A stretch of 36,136 nt of DNA. Origin: Clostridiales bacterium (GTDB lineage: Bacteria; Bacillota; Clostridia; Christensenellales; Aristaeellaceae). Below the pieces are notes generated by a model. The model was not told where the DNA came from. It saw only the letters and a program-made list of their open reading frames with translations, and made no database searches. Positions 1-8,059 of this stretch are shown piece after piece. The position numbers were made by a program, and so were the translations under genes. Position 1 is the first letter of the stretch. Each line of letters begins with the position of its first letter. Location: the NCBI GenBank assembly GCA_012517815.1, contig JAAYUF010000150.1, positions 1 to 36,136 of the forward strand, given 5' to 3'.

Positions 1-1
1 C

Positions 2-301
2 CCGCCCATGCCGGTGATCACCGGCGCGGCGCAGTATCCCGCCCAACCGCTGGAGATACCGGCGCTCGCGGAGCATGCGGTGGAAGCGGTGGACGCGCTC
101 ACGCTGGCGGTGGAAGCCGGAAGCCAGCGCGCGGTCAATCTGGTGCTGCTGGGCGTGCTCAGCCGTCACCTGCCCTTTACCGACGAGGATTGGAAGCACG
201 CCATTGCCGCTTCGGTGCCCCGCAGCACCATGGCGGTCAACATCAGGGCGTTTGAAGCGGGCCGCGCCGCCGCAAAGGAAACCCAACCTTCACAGGCATA
301 A
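2..301 (+). CDS. iorB: Indolepyruvate oxidoreductase subunit beta, C-terminal part (cut by window start)
   Basis: The reading frame is open from the left edge to a TAA at 299-301, so only the last ~99 codons are present. The segment [20 protein letters not shown] followed by a W-K-x-A-I helix and the N-I-x-A-F-x-x-G-R ending is typical of the C-terminus of the gamma-domain subunit of 2-oxoacid:ferredoxin oxidoreductases, and of IorB in particular. The enzyme oxidatively decarboxylates arylpyruvates, made by transamination of Trp, Phe and Tyr, to aryl-acetyl-CoA and reduces ferredoxin in the cytoplasm. The iorA partner should lie just upstream. Only 20 bp separate it from the phenylacetate-CoA ligase gene, which supports an aromatic amino acid fermentation operon. 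Assignment to IorB rather than another OFOR gamma subunit leans partly on that neighbour. Confidence 0.8.
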   Translation, partial: PPMPVITGAAQYPAQPLEIPALAEHAVEAVDALTLAVEAGSQRAVNLVLLGVLSRHLPFTDEDWKHAIAASVPRSTMAVNIRAFEAGRAAAKETQPSQA

Positions 302-321
302 CGCAAGGGAGTGAACCGCCC

Positions 322-1620
322 ATGGAGCATAGGATCTGGAACCCGACGATGGAGTGCATGCCCCGGGACCAGCTGCGCGCCCTGCAGGACGAACGCCTGC
401 GGGACGTCGTGCGCCGTGTGTACGAAAACGTGCCCTTCTACCGCAACAAGATGCAGCAGATGGGCATTACGCCCATGGATATCCGCGGGGTTTGCGATAT
501 CGAGCGTCTGCCGTTCACCGAAAAGCAGGACCTGCGCGACCATTATCCCTTTGGGCTGTTCGCGGTGCCCCAGACCGAGATCGTGCGCATCCACGCCAGC
601 AGCGGCACCACCGGCAAGCCCACGGTCGTGGGCTATACGGGCGGGGATATCGACCGCTGGGCGGAGCTGATGGCGCGCAGCATGTACTGCGCCAATATCG
701 GCAAGCACGATATCGTGCAGGTCGCCTACGGGTATGGACTGTTTACGGGCGGGCTGGGCGCTCACTACGGCGCGGAGCGCGTGGGCGCCAGCGTGATCCC
801 CATCAGCGGCGGCAACACCACCCGGCAGTTGCTGCTCATTCAGGATTTCGGCTCCACGGCGCTGTGCTGCACGCCTTCCTACGCGCTGAACCTCGCCGAG
901 GCGCTGCAGGCGGAGGGCGTCCACCACACGAAGCTGAAAAGCGGCATTTTCGGCGCCGAACCGTGGACCGAGGCCATGCGTGAAAAAATCGAGGAAATGC
1001 TGGGCATCGACGCCATCAATATTTACGGCCTGAGCGAGGTCATGGGCCCCGGCGTATCGGTGGAGTGCATGTGCAAAAAGGGCATGCACATCTGGGAGGA
1101 TCACTTCCTGCCGGAGGTGATCGGCCCGGACGGGCACGGCCTGCCTTACGGCGAGCAGGGCGACCTGACCTTTACTACGCTGACCAAGCACGGCATGCCG
1201 CTCCTTCGGTACCGCACGCACGACCTGTGCACCCTGACCGACGAACCCTGCGAATGCGGGCGCACGCACGTGCGCATGGGCCGCGTGATGGGCCGCACGG
1301 ACGATATGCTGATCATCCGCGGCGTCAATGTGTTCCCCTCGCAGGTGGAGCACGCGCTGTTGCAGGTGGAGGGAATCGTTCCGCAGTACCAGATCGTGGT
1401 GGAGCGCAGCGGCAACCTGGACACCATGGAGGTGCAGGTGGAGCTGTCGCCGGCGTTCATGAGCGACACCGTGAAGGACATGGAGGCGCTGGAGGCCAAG
1501 ATCGTCAACTCGATCGCTTCCCACGCGCTGGTACACGCTACGGTGAAGCTCTGCCAGCCGGGCACGCTGCCCCGCAGCGAGGGCAAGGCCAAGCGCGTGA
1601 TCGACAAGCGCCAGCTATAA
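322..1620 (+). CDS. paaK: Phenylacetate-CoA ligase (aryl-acetate:CoA ligase, PaaK family)
   Basis: This 432-residue protein has the usual length and motif order of PaaK-type adenylate-forming ligases. The P-loop-like [11 protein letters not shown] is at 91-101, the [10 protein letters not shown] motif at 235-244, LRYRTHD at 295-301, and the hinge region [20 protein letters not shown] at 324-343. A C-terminal lysine lies in SEGKAKR (419-425). It should activate phenylacetate or indoleacetate to the CoA thioester with ATP; beside iorAB it can also run toward the acid with ATP gain, as proposed for arylpyruvate-fermenting archaea and clostridia (inference). The ATG at 322 is chosen because AAGGGAG at 304-310 precedes it by 11 nt. 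A Cys pair (310, 312) within the C-terminal part resembles the ECGRT element common to the family. Cytoplasmic. Confidence 0.93.
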   Translation: MEHRIWNPTMECMPRDQLRALQDERLRDVVRRVYENVPFYRNKMQQMGITPMDIRGVCDIERLPFTEKQDLRDHYPFGLFAVPQTEIVRIHASSGTTGKPTVVGYTGGDIDRWAELMARSMYCANIGKHDIVQVAYGYGLFTGGLGAHYGAERVGASVIPISGGNTTRQLLLIQDFGSTALCCTPSYALNLAEALQAEGVHHTKLKSGIFGAEPWTEAMREKIEEMLGIDAINIYGLSEVMGPGVSVECMCKKGMHIWEDHFLPEVIGPDGHGLPYGEQGDLTFTTLTKHGMPLLRYRTHDLCTLTDEPCECGRTHVRMGRVMGRTDDMLIIRGVNVFPSQVEHALLQVEGIVPQYQIVVERSGNLDTMEVQVELSPAFMSDTVKDMEALEAKIVNSIASHALVHATVKLCQPGTLPRSEGKAKRVIDKRQL

Positions 1621-1643
1621 AATGCACCCGATCCGGCGTGCGG

Positions 1644-1672
1644 TAGCCAGCCGTGTTTGGGTGTGGTATACT
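1644..1672 (+). promoter_or_regulatory. Sigma-A-type promoter for the ACT-domain gene
   Basis: A -35-like TAGCCA (1644-1649) is followed by a 17-nt spacer and TATACT (1667-1672). The -10 is preceded by TGG, which gives an extended -10. Transcription would start near 1679, leaving a leader of about 22 nt before the ATG at 1702. It lets the ACT gene be expressed independently of iorB-paaK. Confidence 0.55.
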
Positions 1673-1701
1673 GATGAAAAGCATGCGGAGGTGCATCCGG
1701 G

Positions 1702-2133
1702 ATGTACGTTAAACAGATTTCGGTTTTCATCGAGAACACGCCCGGGCGGCTGGCGGACTTTACGAAGGTCCTGGCGGATCACGGGATCGATCTGGTGTCG
1801 CTTTCCATCGCGGATACCACGCATTTCGGAATTCTCCGCGGCATCGTGGCGGACCCGGACCGCGCGTGCCGCATACTGGCGGAGCAGGGCTATACGGCCA
1901 AGCTGACGGACGTGCTGGCCGTGTATGTGCCAGACAAACCCGGCGGGCTTGCGGCCATCCTGAGCAAACTGGCGGAGAAAAACGTAGCGCTGGAATACCT
2001 GTACAGCTTTGTGCGCAACGCGGGCGATCACGCGCTGATCATCATGCGGGTGGACAAGCTGGAGGACGCGGTGAGCGTCCTTCGGGACGCCGGCGTGCGG
2101 ATGCTCACCCAGGAGGACATTCAAACGCTGTAA
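1702..2133 (+). CDS. Tandem ACT-domain protein (putative amino acid sensor)
   Basis: The 143-residue protein consists of two ACT domains and nothing else. The first (about 2-70) opens with the beta strand YVKQISVFIENTPGRLADFT and the second (about 72-140) with the matching LAVYVPDKPGGLAAILSKL. The N-x-x-G-R/D-K-P-G-G turns are where ACT domains bind amino acids at dimer interfaces. There is no catalytic or DNA-binding domain. GGAGGTG at 1686-1692 places the start at 1702. Stand-alone tandem ACT proteins are often found next to paaK in anaerobes; by position it probably senses aromatic amino acids or aryl-acetyl products and acts on a partner protein (inference). It could instead be a generic amino acid-binding regulator. 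Confidence 0.88.
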   Translation: MYVKQISVFIENTPGRLADFTKVLADHGIDLVSLSIADTTHFGILRGIVADPDRACRILAEQGYTAKLTDVLAVYVPDKPGGLAAILSKLAEKNVALEYLYSFVRNAGDHALIIMRVDKLEDAVSVLRDAGVRMLTQEDIQTL

Positions 2134-2252
2134 TCCGGCGGGACGACCATCCAACCGACAGGCACGGAGGGCCGTGCGGGCAAGCGCTCGCCCCGCCTAT
2201 CCGTGTTTCTGTGTGAACGGTCGGCCTGCCAGTCGGGAAAGGGTTGAACGCG

Positions 2253-3383
2253 ATGTTCCGGCAGAACCGAATCCTGATCGATCTGGACGCGATCCGGCAC
2301 AACTACCTGCTGATGAAGGGGCAGGTGCCGCCTTCCGTTCGGGTGATGGCCGTGGTGAAGGCCAACGCTTACGGGCACGGCATCCTTGAGGTATCGCGGA
2401 CGATCGTGGAGGCCGGCGGCAACGATCTGGCGGTCGCCATCCCCGAGGAAGGCGTGCTGCTGCGGGAAAACGGCATTCGGGCGAACATTCTGGTGCTGGG
2501 CGCGGCGACGGACATCGCCGCGGAGACCGCCGTGCGGCAGGAACTGACCCTGACCGTATTTGAACCGGAAATGGTGCGGGCGCTGGACGAAGCGGCGGAA
2601 AACATCGGCAAGCCCGCGCTGGTGCACATCAAGCTGGATACGGGCATGAACCGCATCGGCCTTCGGACGGCGGGGGAGGCCGACGCGCTGGCGCTGGCGC
2701 TTTCCCAAGCGCCGCATGTGCGCGTGACCGGCATCTACACCCATTTTGCCGACGCGGACAATGTCGACGGACAGGGCGATATGAGCGCCTATACGCATCA
2801 GCAGCTCGCCCTGTTCCATGAACTGCGCGCGCATTTTGACCTGGGCATCCCGGTGCACGCGGCCAACAGCGCGATGAGCCTGGTTGCGCCGGAGGCGAAC
2901 TTCAGCATGATCCGGGAAGGCATCTCGCTGTACGGGTATCCCCCGGTGCCTACGGCGCTGGATTTTCGCCACGCTCTGCGCTGGGAAACCGAAGTGGTGT
3001 ATGTTAAGGATATCGCGGCGGGGGAAAGCGTTGGCTATGGCTGCGCCTTTACGGCGGAGCGCCCCATGCGCGTGGCGACGGTCGCCGTGGGCTACGGGGA
3101 CGGGTACCACCGCCTGATGAGCAACCGCGGGCAGATGCTCGTATCCGGCAGGCGGGCCAACATTATCGGCCGCATCTGCATGGATCAGACGATGATCGAC
3201 GTGACGGGCATCCCGGATGTGGCAGTCGGTTCGCAGGCGGTGCTGATCGGCACGCAGGGGAACGAGCGCATCGGCGCGGACGAGCTGGCAGGCTGGGCGG
3301 AAACCATCAGCTACGAGGTGCTGCTGGCGATTACCACGCGCGTACCGAGGGTGTACCTGCCCGCGGGCGGCGAAAAGCGCTGA
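2253..3383 (+). CDS. alr: Alanine racemase
   Basis: This PLP enzyme of fold type III interconverts L- and D-alanine to supply peptidoglycan precursors. The PLP-binding motif VVKANAYGHG carries the Schiff-base lysine K36. TGMNRIGLR and the HAANSA segment follow. The catalytic tyrosine of the second active-site half is Y262 in SVGYGCAFTAE, and AVGYGDGYHR leads into the C-terminal beta domain, which contains ICMDQTMIDVT. With 376 residues the protein is full length. An in-frame TTG at 2244 would add three residues, but the purine-rich AAAGGG (2238-2243) abuts it and is 9 nt from the ATG at 2253, so the ATG is preferred. It lies 119 bp after the ACT gene on the same strand. Whether it is the biosynthetic Alr or a broader-range racemase cannot be told from sequence. 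Confidence 0.95.
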   Translation: MFRQNRILIDLDAIRHNYLLMKGQVPPSVRVMAVVKANAYGHGILEVSRTIVEAGGNDLAVAIPEEGVLLRENGIRANILVLGAATDIAAETAVRQELTLTVFEPEMVRALDEAAENIGKPALVHIKLDTGMNRIGLRTAGEADALALALSQAPHVRVTGIYTHFADADNVDGQGDMSAYTHQQLALFHELRAHFDLGIPVHAANSAMSLVAPEANFSMIREGISLYGYPPVPTALDFRHALRWETEVVYVKDIAAGESVGYGCAFTAERPMRVATVAVGYGDGYHRLMSNRGQMLVSGRRANIIGRICMDQTMIDVTGIPDVAVGSQAVLIGTQGNERIGADELAGWAETISYEVLLAITTRVPRVYLPAGGEKR

Positions 3384-3437
3384 ACCGGCTGATCAACCAG
3401 GCCCCATGCGAACCCGGCCGGACGACCGGAACCGTGA

Positions 3438-3466
3438 TTGCGCGCAACGCCGTTTTCTGGTACAAT
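3438..3466 (+). promoter_or_regulatory. Sigma-A promoter of the membrane protein-rsmD-coaD operon
   Basis: TTGCGC (3438-3443), a 17-nt spacer and TACAAT (3461-3466), with TGG just upstream of the -10. The predicted start near 3473 gives a leader of about 25 nt. It rules out the in-frame TTG at 3438 as the start of the next gene. Confidence 0.7.
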
Positions 3467-3497
3467 GCCAACGCGGCGTACAGGGAGGGATGAACCC

Positions 3498-4301
3498 ATG
3501 CCACAACAGACGAAACCCAAAGTGCCCGAGGTGGTCAAGCCCGGGCTGACCGGCTCCTGGCACGGCCGGGACGCGGTCAGGCTCGGCCTGCGGATGATGC
3601 TCAACATCCTGTTTGTATCGCTACTGTACCTGATCCTGAGCCTGCTGCTGAGCTTCGATTCGGTGGCGCTGCGCGTGCTGGCCGGGCTGATGCTGGTGCT
3701 GGCGGCGGGCACGTACCTGTATTACGGCGGGATGAACGCGGGCCAGTCGGACGCGGCGTTTGGCGAAATCATGTACCAGCGCCGTCAGGAGGGCCACGCG
3801 GTGTCGCCCGCGGATGAAAACCGCTGCTTTCACCCGGCCAAGGGCTTTTTCGCGGCCTCGCTGGGCGCGCTTCCCTACTGCCTGATCGCGCTGGTGTTTG
3901 CGTTTCTTGCGCAACCCTCAACCTATACGCTGGGCGTGCTGCCCACCTGGATGACGAGCTACACGCGCCAGAGCGGCATCGGCGACGCGCTGGCTTACTA
4001 TCAGTCGCACGAGGGCATCTCCGTCGCGGCTGTGCTGCGGATCCTCGTGCGCAGCATGACGATGCCGTTTATCAACGTCGCCGTGAAACTGGGCGTCGAC
4101 GCCACGCTCTGGGCTGAGCGCCTGAGCCCGCTGTGGGTGCTGATCGCGCCGCTGGGGTATGGGTTTGGCTATGCGCAGGGTCTTGCGCTGCGCAGGAAGA
4201 TCAACACCGGCATCCTGATCGGCGATCAGCGCAAGAAGCGCCGCGAACGCCGGGAGCGCAAGGCTCGCGCCCGGCGCAACACGCCCGAGCGGCTGATCTG
4301 A
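3498..4301 (+). CDS. Polytopic membrane protein of unknown function
   Basis: The 267-residue protein starts at the ATG at 3498, with GGGAGGGA (3483-3490) 7 nt upstream. I do not recognise the family. About five hydrophobic segments are visible: roughly residues 34-54, 56-77, 118-140, a weaker one near 180-200, and 215-235. The N-terminus is short and polar. The C-terminal 25 residues are strongly basic (KKRRERRERKARARR), expected to stay in the cytoplasm by the positive-inside rule and possibly to contact RNA or lipid head groups. It is the first gene after the promoter at 3438 and sits 13 bp before rsmD, so it is co-transcribed with a ribosome methyltransferase and CoA biosynthesis gene. Function unassigned. 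Confidence 0.8.
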   Translation: MPQQTKPKVPEVVKPGLTGSWHGRDAVRLGLRMMLNILFVSLLYLILSLLLSFDSVALRVLAGLMLVLAAGTYLYYGGMNAGQSDAAFGEIMYQRRQEGHAVSPADENRCFHPAKGFFAASLGALPYCLIALVFAFLAQPSTYTLGVLPTWMTSYTRQSGIGDALAYYQSHEGISVAAVLRILVRSMTMPFINVAVKLGVDATLWAERLSPLWVLIAPLGYGFGYAQGLALRRKINTGILIGDQRKKRRERRERKARARRNTPERLI

Positions 4302-4314
4302 CGGAGGATCGCAC

Positions 4315-4914
4315 ATGCGGATGATCGCCGGGGAGGCGCGGGGGCGTACCATTGTCGCGCCGCGGGGGCAGGATACGCGCCCCACGCAGGATTACGTGCG
4401 GGAGTCGCTGTTTAACATCCTGCGGGAAACGGTCGTTGAAGCGCGCGTGCTGGACCTGTTTGCCGGCAGCGGTGCGCTGGCGCTGGAGGCGGTCAGCCGC
4501 GGCGCGGCGGAGGCAACGCTGGTGGACAGCGCGTCCGAAGCGGCGCAGTGCATCCGCAAAAACATGGAAACGCTCCGTTTTCAGGAGCGGACGCGGTTCT
4601 TGCAGGCCGACTGGAGGCAGGCCCTCGAGCGCCTGTCGCGGGAAGGCCGGGCCTACACGCTGGTTTTTCTGGATCCTCCCTATCGCATGACCGATACCGG
4701 GAGCGTCTGCGCCCGGCTGGCGGACCTTGGCCTGTTGGAAACCGACGCGCTGGTGGTGATCGAGCACCGGCGGGAACACGTTCCCACGCCGGACGCGCGT
4801 TTTATGGAAACGGACGCGCGCCGCTACGGGGATACGGCCATTCATTTTTACCGATACCGAGGGGAGGCGCAACGCGATGCCCACGAGCCTGTGCGTGTAC
4901 CCGGGGAGCTTTGA
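4315..4914 (+). CDS. rsmD: 16S rRNA (guanine(966)-N2)-methyltransferase
   Basis: A 199-residue SAM-dependent methyltransferase. The start MRMIAGEARGR and the TRPTQDYVRESLFNIL segment (21-36) are the characteristic RsmD N-terminus. Motif I, DLFAGSGALALEA, is at 47-59, and the catalytic LDPPY motif at 119-123 marks an N6/N2 amino-methyltransferase. It modifies G966 of 16S rRNA on the assembling 30S subunit. The gene is followed by coaD with a 38-bp overlap, the rsmD-coaD pairing widespread in Firmicutes. ACGGAGG at 4301-4307 precedes the ATG by 7 nt. Confidence 0.95.
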   Translation: MRMIAGEARGRTIVAPRGQDTRPTQDYVRESLFNILRETVVEARVLDLFAGSGALALEAVSRGAAEATLVDSASEAAQCIRKNMETLRFQERTRFLQADWRQALERLSREGRAYTLVFLDPPYRMTDTGSVCARLADLGLLETDALVVIEHRREHVPTPDARFMETDARRYGDTAIHFYRYRGEAQRDAHEPVRVPGEL

Positions 4915-5359
4915 CCCCGTAACCCTGGGGCACATCGACCTGATTGAACGCGCGGCGAAGCTTTTTCCCAACCTGGTGGTCGCCGTGCTCAACAACCCCG
5001 ACAAGCAGGGAACCTTCACCACGGAAAGGCGGCTCGCGATGCTTGCCAAAGCGTGCGCGCACCTGTCCAACGTGAAAATCGACAGCTTCGGCGGCCTGCT
5101 GGTGGATTACATGCGCAAAGCGGGCGCGGGCATCGTGCTGCGCGGGCTTCGCGCGGTGACCGATTTTGAGAACGAGTTTCAGATGGCGCAGGTGAACCGG
5201 CAGATCGCCCCGGAAATCGAGACCCTGTTTCTGATGACCTCGCCGGACTACGCTTACATCAGTTCCAGCGCCGTGCGGCAGATCGCGTCCTTCGGGGGCG
5301 ACGTCTCCACGCTGGTGCCGGCCTGCATTCTGGAGGACGTTTATCAGGCGTATCGCTGA
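4877..5359 (+). CDS. coaD: Pantetheine-phosphate adenylyltransferase
   Basis: CoaD transfers AMP from ATP to 4'-phosphopantetheine, giving dephospho-CoA. The protein is 160 residues, normal for the bacterial hexameric enzyme. The nucleotidyltransferase signature YPGSFDPVTLGH is at 8-19 (T/H-x-G-H as TLGH 16-19), RGLR at 89-92 and the ATP-binding ISSSAVRQ at 128-135. The ATG at 4877 lies inside the end of rsmD; GGGGAGG at 4861-4867 is 9 nt upstream. The overlap suggests translational coupling with rsmD. All expected active-site motifs are present. Confidence 0.96.
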   Translation: MPTSLCVYPGSFDPVTLGHIDLIERAAKLFPNLVVAVLNNPDKQGTFTTERRLAMLAKACAHLSNVKIDSFGGLLVDYMRKAGAGIVLRGLRAVTDFENEFQMAQVNRQIAPEIETLFLMTSPDYAYISSSAVRQIASFGGDVSTLVPACILEDVYQAYR

Positions 5360-5388
5360 ACCAAGCCCTTTGAGGAGGAATGACGCAC

Positions 5389-6018
5389 ATGTCCCAACCC
5401 CGTACCGCAATGTTTCTGGAAGAGCTTGAAAACAGTATTCTGTCGGGCAAACGGGTTCCCCTGAGCAACATGGTCATGGTGGACAAGGATCGCTGCCGTC
5501 AGCTGGTGGAGGATATCCGCCACGAATTGCCGGCGGATATGACGGCCGCCGCCAGCATCATCCAAAACCAGAACAGCATTCTGGCGGAAGCGCGCTCCAT
5601 GGCCGAGCAGACGAAGGCCGAAGCGAACATGCGCGCCAACCGCGCCATCAACGAGGCCAACGCGCAGGCGCAAAGCACGCTCAACGCGGCGGGGCAGAAG
5701 GCGCAGGAGATGATGCGCCAGGCGCAGGAACAGGCCCAGTCCATGGTTACGGACGCCAAGGAGAAAGCCATCCAGATGATCACCGACGCCGAAGCCCGCG
5801 CCAAGCAGCTGGTGAGCGAGCAGGAGATCGTCACGCGCGCGCGCATGGAAGTCGAGGAGATTCGCCAGGGCACGCAGGAGGAAATAGAGAAGCTCTACCA
5901 CGACGTATATAAGCACATCGACGACGTGCTGGCCCAGCTGGACCGATCCATCAGCGAAAAGCTGACGGACATCCGCATGACGCGCCAGCAGATCGATCAG
6001 AGCATTTCGCCTCGGTAA
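5389..6018 (+). CDS. Coiled-coil protein, V/F-type ATPase-stalk-like, unknown role
   Basis: A 209-residue soluble protein that is almost entirely helical. Residues about 60-200 form a long Ala/Gln/Glu-rich coiled coil with repeats such as ANAQAQS and EQAQSMVTDAKEKA, resembling the b/H-type stator subunits of rotary ATPases and DivIVA-like proteins. The N-terminus FLEELENSILSGKRVPLSN is more like a conserved protein found after coaD in many Clostridia. Two ATGs are possible (5380, 5389); GAGGAGG at 5372-5378 is only 1 nt from the first but 10 nt from the second, so 5389 is chosen. No membrane segment, so it is not itself an F0 b subunit, and no other ATPase genes are near. A scaffold role in division or envelope is possible but unproved. 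Confidence 0.8.
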   Translation: MSQPRTAMFLEELENSILSGKRVPLSNMVMVDKDRCRQLVEDIRHELPADMTAAASIIQNQNSILAEARSMAEQTKAEANMRANRAINEANAQAQSTLNAAGQKAQEMMRQAQEQAQSMVTDAKEKAIQMITDAEARAKQLVSEQEIVTRARMEVEEIRQGTQEEIEKLYHDVYKHIDDVLAQLDRSISEKLTDIRMTRQQIDQSISPR

Positions 6019-6101
6019 CCGTGGCAAAAAACGCCCGCTCCGAAAGGCGGCCGGTGATTTGCCGTATCCCGATCCATCCGGAGACGAAGGCCGGCGCATA
6101 G

Positions 6102-6131
6102 GTGCGCACCCCTCGGGGCGATGATGCGCAC
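6102..6131. repeat. Inverted repeat of unknown role
   Basis: GTGCGCA (6102-6108) and TGCGCAC (6125-6131) form 7-bp arms around 16 nt. It lies 84 bp after the coiled-coil gene in the convergent intergenic region 6019-6303, which otherwise holds only the terminator at 6242. Confidence 0.3.
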
Positions 6132-6241
6132 AACGCTGGCGAAACCCGCTCCAGGCGGATCGGACCCGGCGAAACCCATCACAGATGAGGGGTTTTCCGG
6201 TTGCGAAAGGCGGATACGGCGGGGTTTTTTCAGCAGGATGT

Positions 6242-6265
6242 AAAAGCGCCCTTCGGGGCGCTTTT
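6242..6265. terminator. Bidirectional intrinsic terminator with UUCG loop
   Basis: AAAAGCGCCC and GGGCGCTTTT form a perfect 10-bp stem around TTCG. The A and T ends make a U-run available on both strands. It separates the rightward coaD operon from the leftward acetyltransferase operon ending at 6304. Confidence 0.9.
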
Positions 6266-6303
6266 GCTTTGCTGTTCCGTGACGGTCTGCGACGTCATGC
6301 GGA

Positions 6304-6792
6304 TTATTGCCCCCGCCCCGTTTGCAGCGATGCGGTCGCCGCGTCTTCGCCGACGGCTTTTCCCATACACAGCGTGTTCATGCCCCGGTACGGCCCGTAA
6401 TGATCGATGGGCCGAAAGCCGACGCTTCGGTACAGCGAAACGGCCGCGCTCAGGGCGGGGCTGGTTTCCAGCACCAGCATTCGGCAGCCTTCCGTAACGG
6501 CGCGGGCCTCCAGCGCGCGCAAAACCTCCCGCGCGAGCCCGTGCCCGCGAAATGCCGGATGCACAAACATCCGCTTGAGTTCGCCCGTATGATCGCCCAG
6601 CAGGCGCAGCGCGCCGCAAGCCACCGGTTGGCCGTTATCAAAGATCAGCGCGACCAGGGCGTCGCCGTCCAGCAGATTGTGCGGCGCGCAGAGGGCGTGC
6701 TGTGCGGGGCTGAGCGCATCCAGATGGCTATCCAGCCTGGCGGCGAGGTCGATAAAGCCGCGGTCCCGCGCGTTCGTCCATTTCAGTTCCAT
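6304..6792 (-). CDS. GNAT-family N-acetyltransferase
   Basis: A 162-residue single-domain GNAT enzyme, expected to transfer acetyl from acetyl-CoA to an amine. The core is ELKRMFVHPAFRGHGLAREVL: beta4 followed by the R-G-H-G-L-A pyrophosphate-binding loop (the Q/R-x-x-G-x-G/A motif). LYRSVGFRPIDHYGPYRGMN is the typical C-terminal beta6/beta7 part. The family resembles small metabolite or amino acid acetyltransferases; the substrate is not predictable. The start at 6792 has GGAAGGAC upstream; the frame is open further 5' but enters the end of the upstream gene. It follows the pentapeptide-like gene by 20 bp, so both share the promoter at 7557. Confidence 0.88.
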   Translation of the reverse strand: MELKWTNARDRGFIDLAARLDSHLDALSPAQHALCAPHNLLDGDALVALIFDNGQPVACGALRLLGDHTGELKRMFVHPAFRGHGLAREVLRALEARAVTEGCRMLVLETSPALSAAVSLYRSVGFRPIDHYGPYRGMNTLCMGKAVGEDAATASLQTGRGQ

Positions 6793-6812
6793 CGCTACGT
6801 CCTTCCTTCGGT

Positions 6813-7487
6813 TCATTCTTCGACGGACAGGCCAAGCATCGCGCAGCATTGCAGCGCCTGCAGGGCCGTTACCCGCATCCCGCGCAGATCGCGCGGATCA
6901 ATCTGCAGGCCGTCCAACGAACAGGTGGTCATGTCCAGCCCTTCCATGGGCACATTCCGAATCTGGACGGAGCACAGATCGCAACGCTCAAACGATACCT
7001 GACGGAACCGGACGTCCTGCCAGAGGCTTTCCCGCATCCGGCAGTCTTTGAACCGTACGCGGGCGAGCTGGCACTGGGAAAGCATCAGGTAATCGGCGCT
7101 GCAGCCCTCCAGCGTGACGTCGGTCAGGGAGGAGCGCTGCCATTCCAGCCCAGTCAGCCGGCAGGACTGGAAGCGGACGCGGTGGAAGGAAGCCCGGTCC
7201 AGCTTCAGGCCGGACAGATCGCAATGATCCAGCAGGCAATCCGTAAAATGAACATGCGCAGGCTCCCACTCCGCAAAGGAGCAGCGCTGGAAGGCACAAT
7301 CCGCAAACGACAGCGCTCCGCCTGTGGCGCCGGACGCCGAACCGTCCACAAACCGAAAGCCCTCCGGATCGACGCGCTGTTTCAGGGCCAAAGCGAGCGC
7401 CTCGGCCAGGCCGCGCGTTTCGAGCGAAGGCGAAAGAGCGGGTTCCTCCAGCGTGACGGGCGCTGGAGCGGGGTGCGGTTCCGGCAT
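6813..7487 (-). CDS. Pentapeptide-repeat-like protein
   Basis: The 224-residue protein has, after a Pro-rich N-terminal ~20 residues and a short helix, a run of roughly 25 degenerate five-residue repeats from about residue 60 to 205. Examples are CDLSGLKLDRASFHRVRF, CRLTGLEWQRSSL and DVTLEGC; the centre positions are mostly L, F or V. Such repeats fold into a right-handed quadrilateral beta helix. Cysteine occurs often at one face (about 13 Cys), unusual for the family, which favours A or N. Members include gyrase-protecting Qnr/MfpA proteins and many with no known role; no evidence here selects one. The ATG at 7487 has GGGAGGAGA upstream. First gene of a two-gene operon with the GNAT gene. 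Confidence 0.75.
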   Translation of the reverse strand: MPEPHPAPAPVTLEEPALSPSLETRGLAEALALALKQRVDPEGFRFVDGSASGATGGALSFADCAFQRCSFAEWEPAHVHFTDCLLDHCDLSGLKLDRASFHRVRFQSCRLTGLEWQRSSLTDVTLEGCSADYLMLSQCQLARVRFKDCRMRESLWQDVRFRQVSFERCDLCSVQIRNVPMEGLDMTTCSLDGLQIDPRDLRGMRVTALQALQCCAMLGLSVEE

Positions 7488-7528
7488 GGGGCATCTCCTC
7501 CCATCGGGTGATTCTAAGTCCGGTTTCA

Positions 7529-7557
7529 GGTATAGCAAAACATCCCGCAAAGCGCAA
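7529..7557 (-). promoter_or_regulatory. Sigma-A promoter of the pentapeptide-GNAT operon
   Basis: On the minus strand TTGCGC (7557-7552), a 17-nt spacer and TATACC (7534-7529), preceded by TGC as an extended -10. The start would lie near 7522, about 35 nt before the ATG at 7487. Confidence 0.65.
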
Positions 7558-8030
7558 TCCGGCATACGCCGTCGGCCGGAAGGCCGGCGCGGCGTCCCCG
7601 GCGGAGCGGGGGTTCCATCCACAAGCCACAGTGTAGCGAATCGGCGCGGCCCACGCAAGAGTCAGTTTGACCCCGTCGCCTGCCCGTCGCCCCGCGTGGG
7701 CTGAAATCGCGCCGTTCATGGCTGCGTGAAAACGATGAAATGCTGAAATGAACATTCCCGCGGAACAAGCGCGTTTGAGGTAAAACGGCATCTGCGGGCA
7801 CGGGGAAGCGGCGGCGCAGGGAACGCCGTATGGCGGCGCAGGCGACGCATGCGGCCCAGCGCCGTGCCATTCGGCGTGCCAATCCCAAGGGACAGCCGGA
7901 GACCGGGCCTCCGCCCCAGCAGGCTTTCATCGCGCGGCGGTGCGAAGGCCCCGCGGATACAACTCCCCAAAAGCGGCGACGAGGGTGCGATACAGGAAAA
8001 AAACAGCCGTGATGTTTCATCTTCAATGAA
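7558..8030. other. Intergenic region between divergent promoters, no gene recognised
   Basis: The 470 bp between the two outward-facing promoters hold only short open frames with Arg/Pro-rich compositions typical of non-coding frames in GC-rich DNA. I see no tRNA, riboswitch or strong hairpin. Confidence 0.5.
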
Positions 8031-8059
8031 TTTACATTATGCTGTATCTGTGGTATGAT
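8031..8059 (+). promoter_or_regulatory. Sigma-A promoter that fixes the next gene's start
   Basis: TTTACA (8031-8036), 17 nt, then TATGAT (8054-8059), preceded by TGG. Because the in-frame ATG at 8055 lies inside the -10 box, the following gene must start later, most simply at the ATG at 8094. Confidence 0.7.

Noticed and set aside
166..1536. A 456-codon minus-strand open frame opposite paaK
   Set aside because: Low-complexity His/Arg/Val composition, no ribosome site and no motifs; paaK on the plus strand has complete family motifs.
2162..2197. Terminator between the ACT and alr genes
   Set aside because: GCACGG/CCGTGC and an imperfect GGGC/GCCC palindrome can fold, but the stems are short and no T-run follows.
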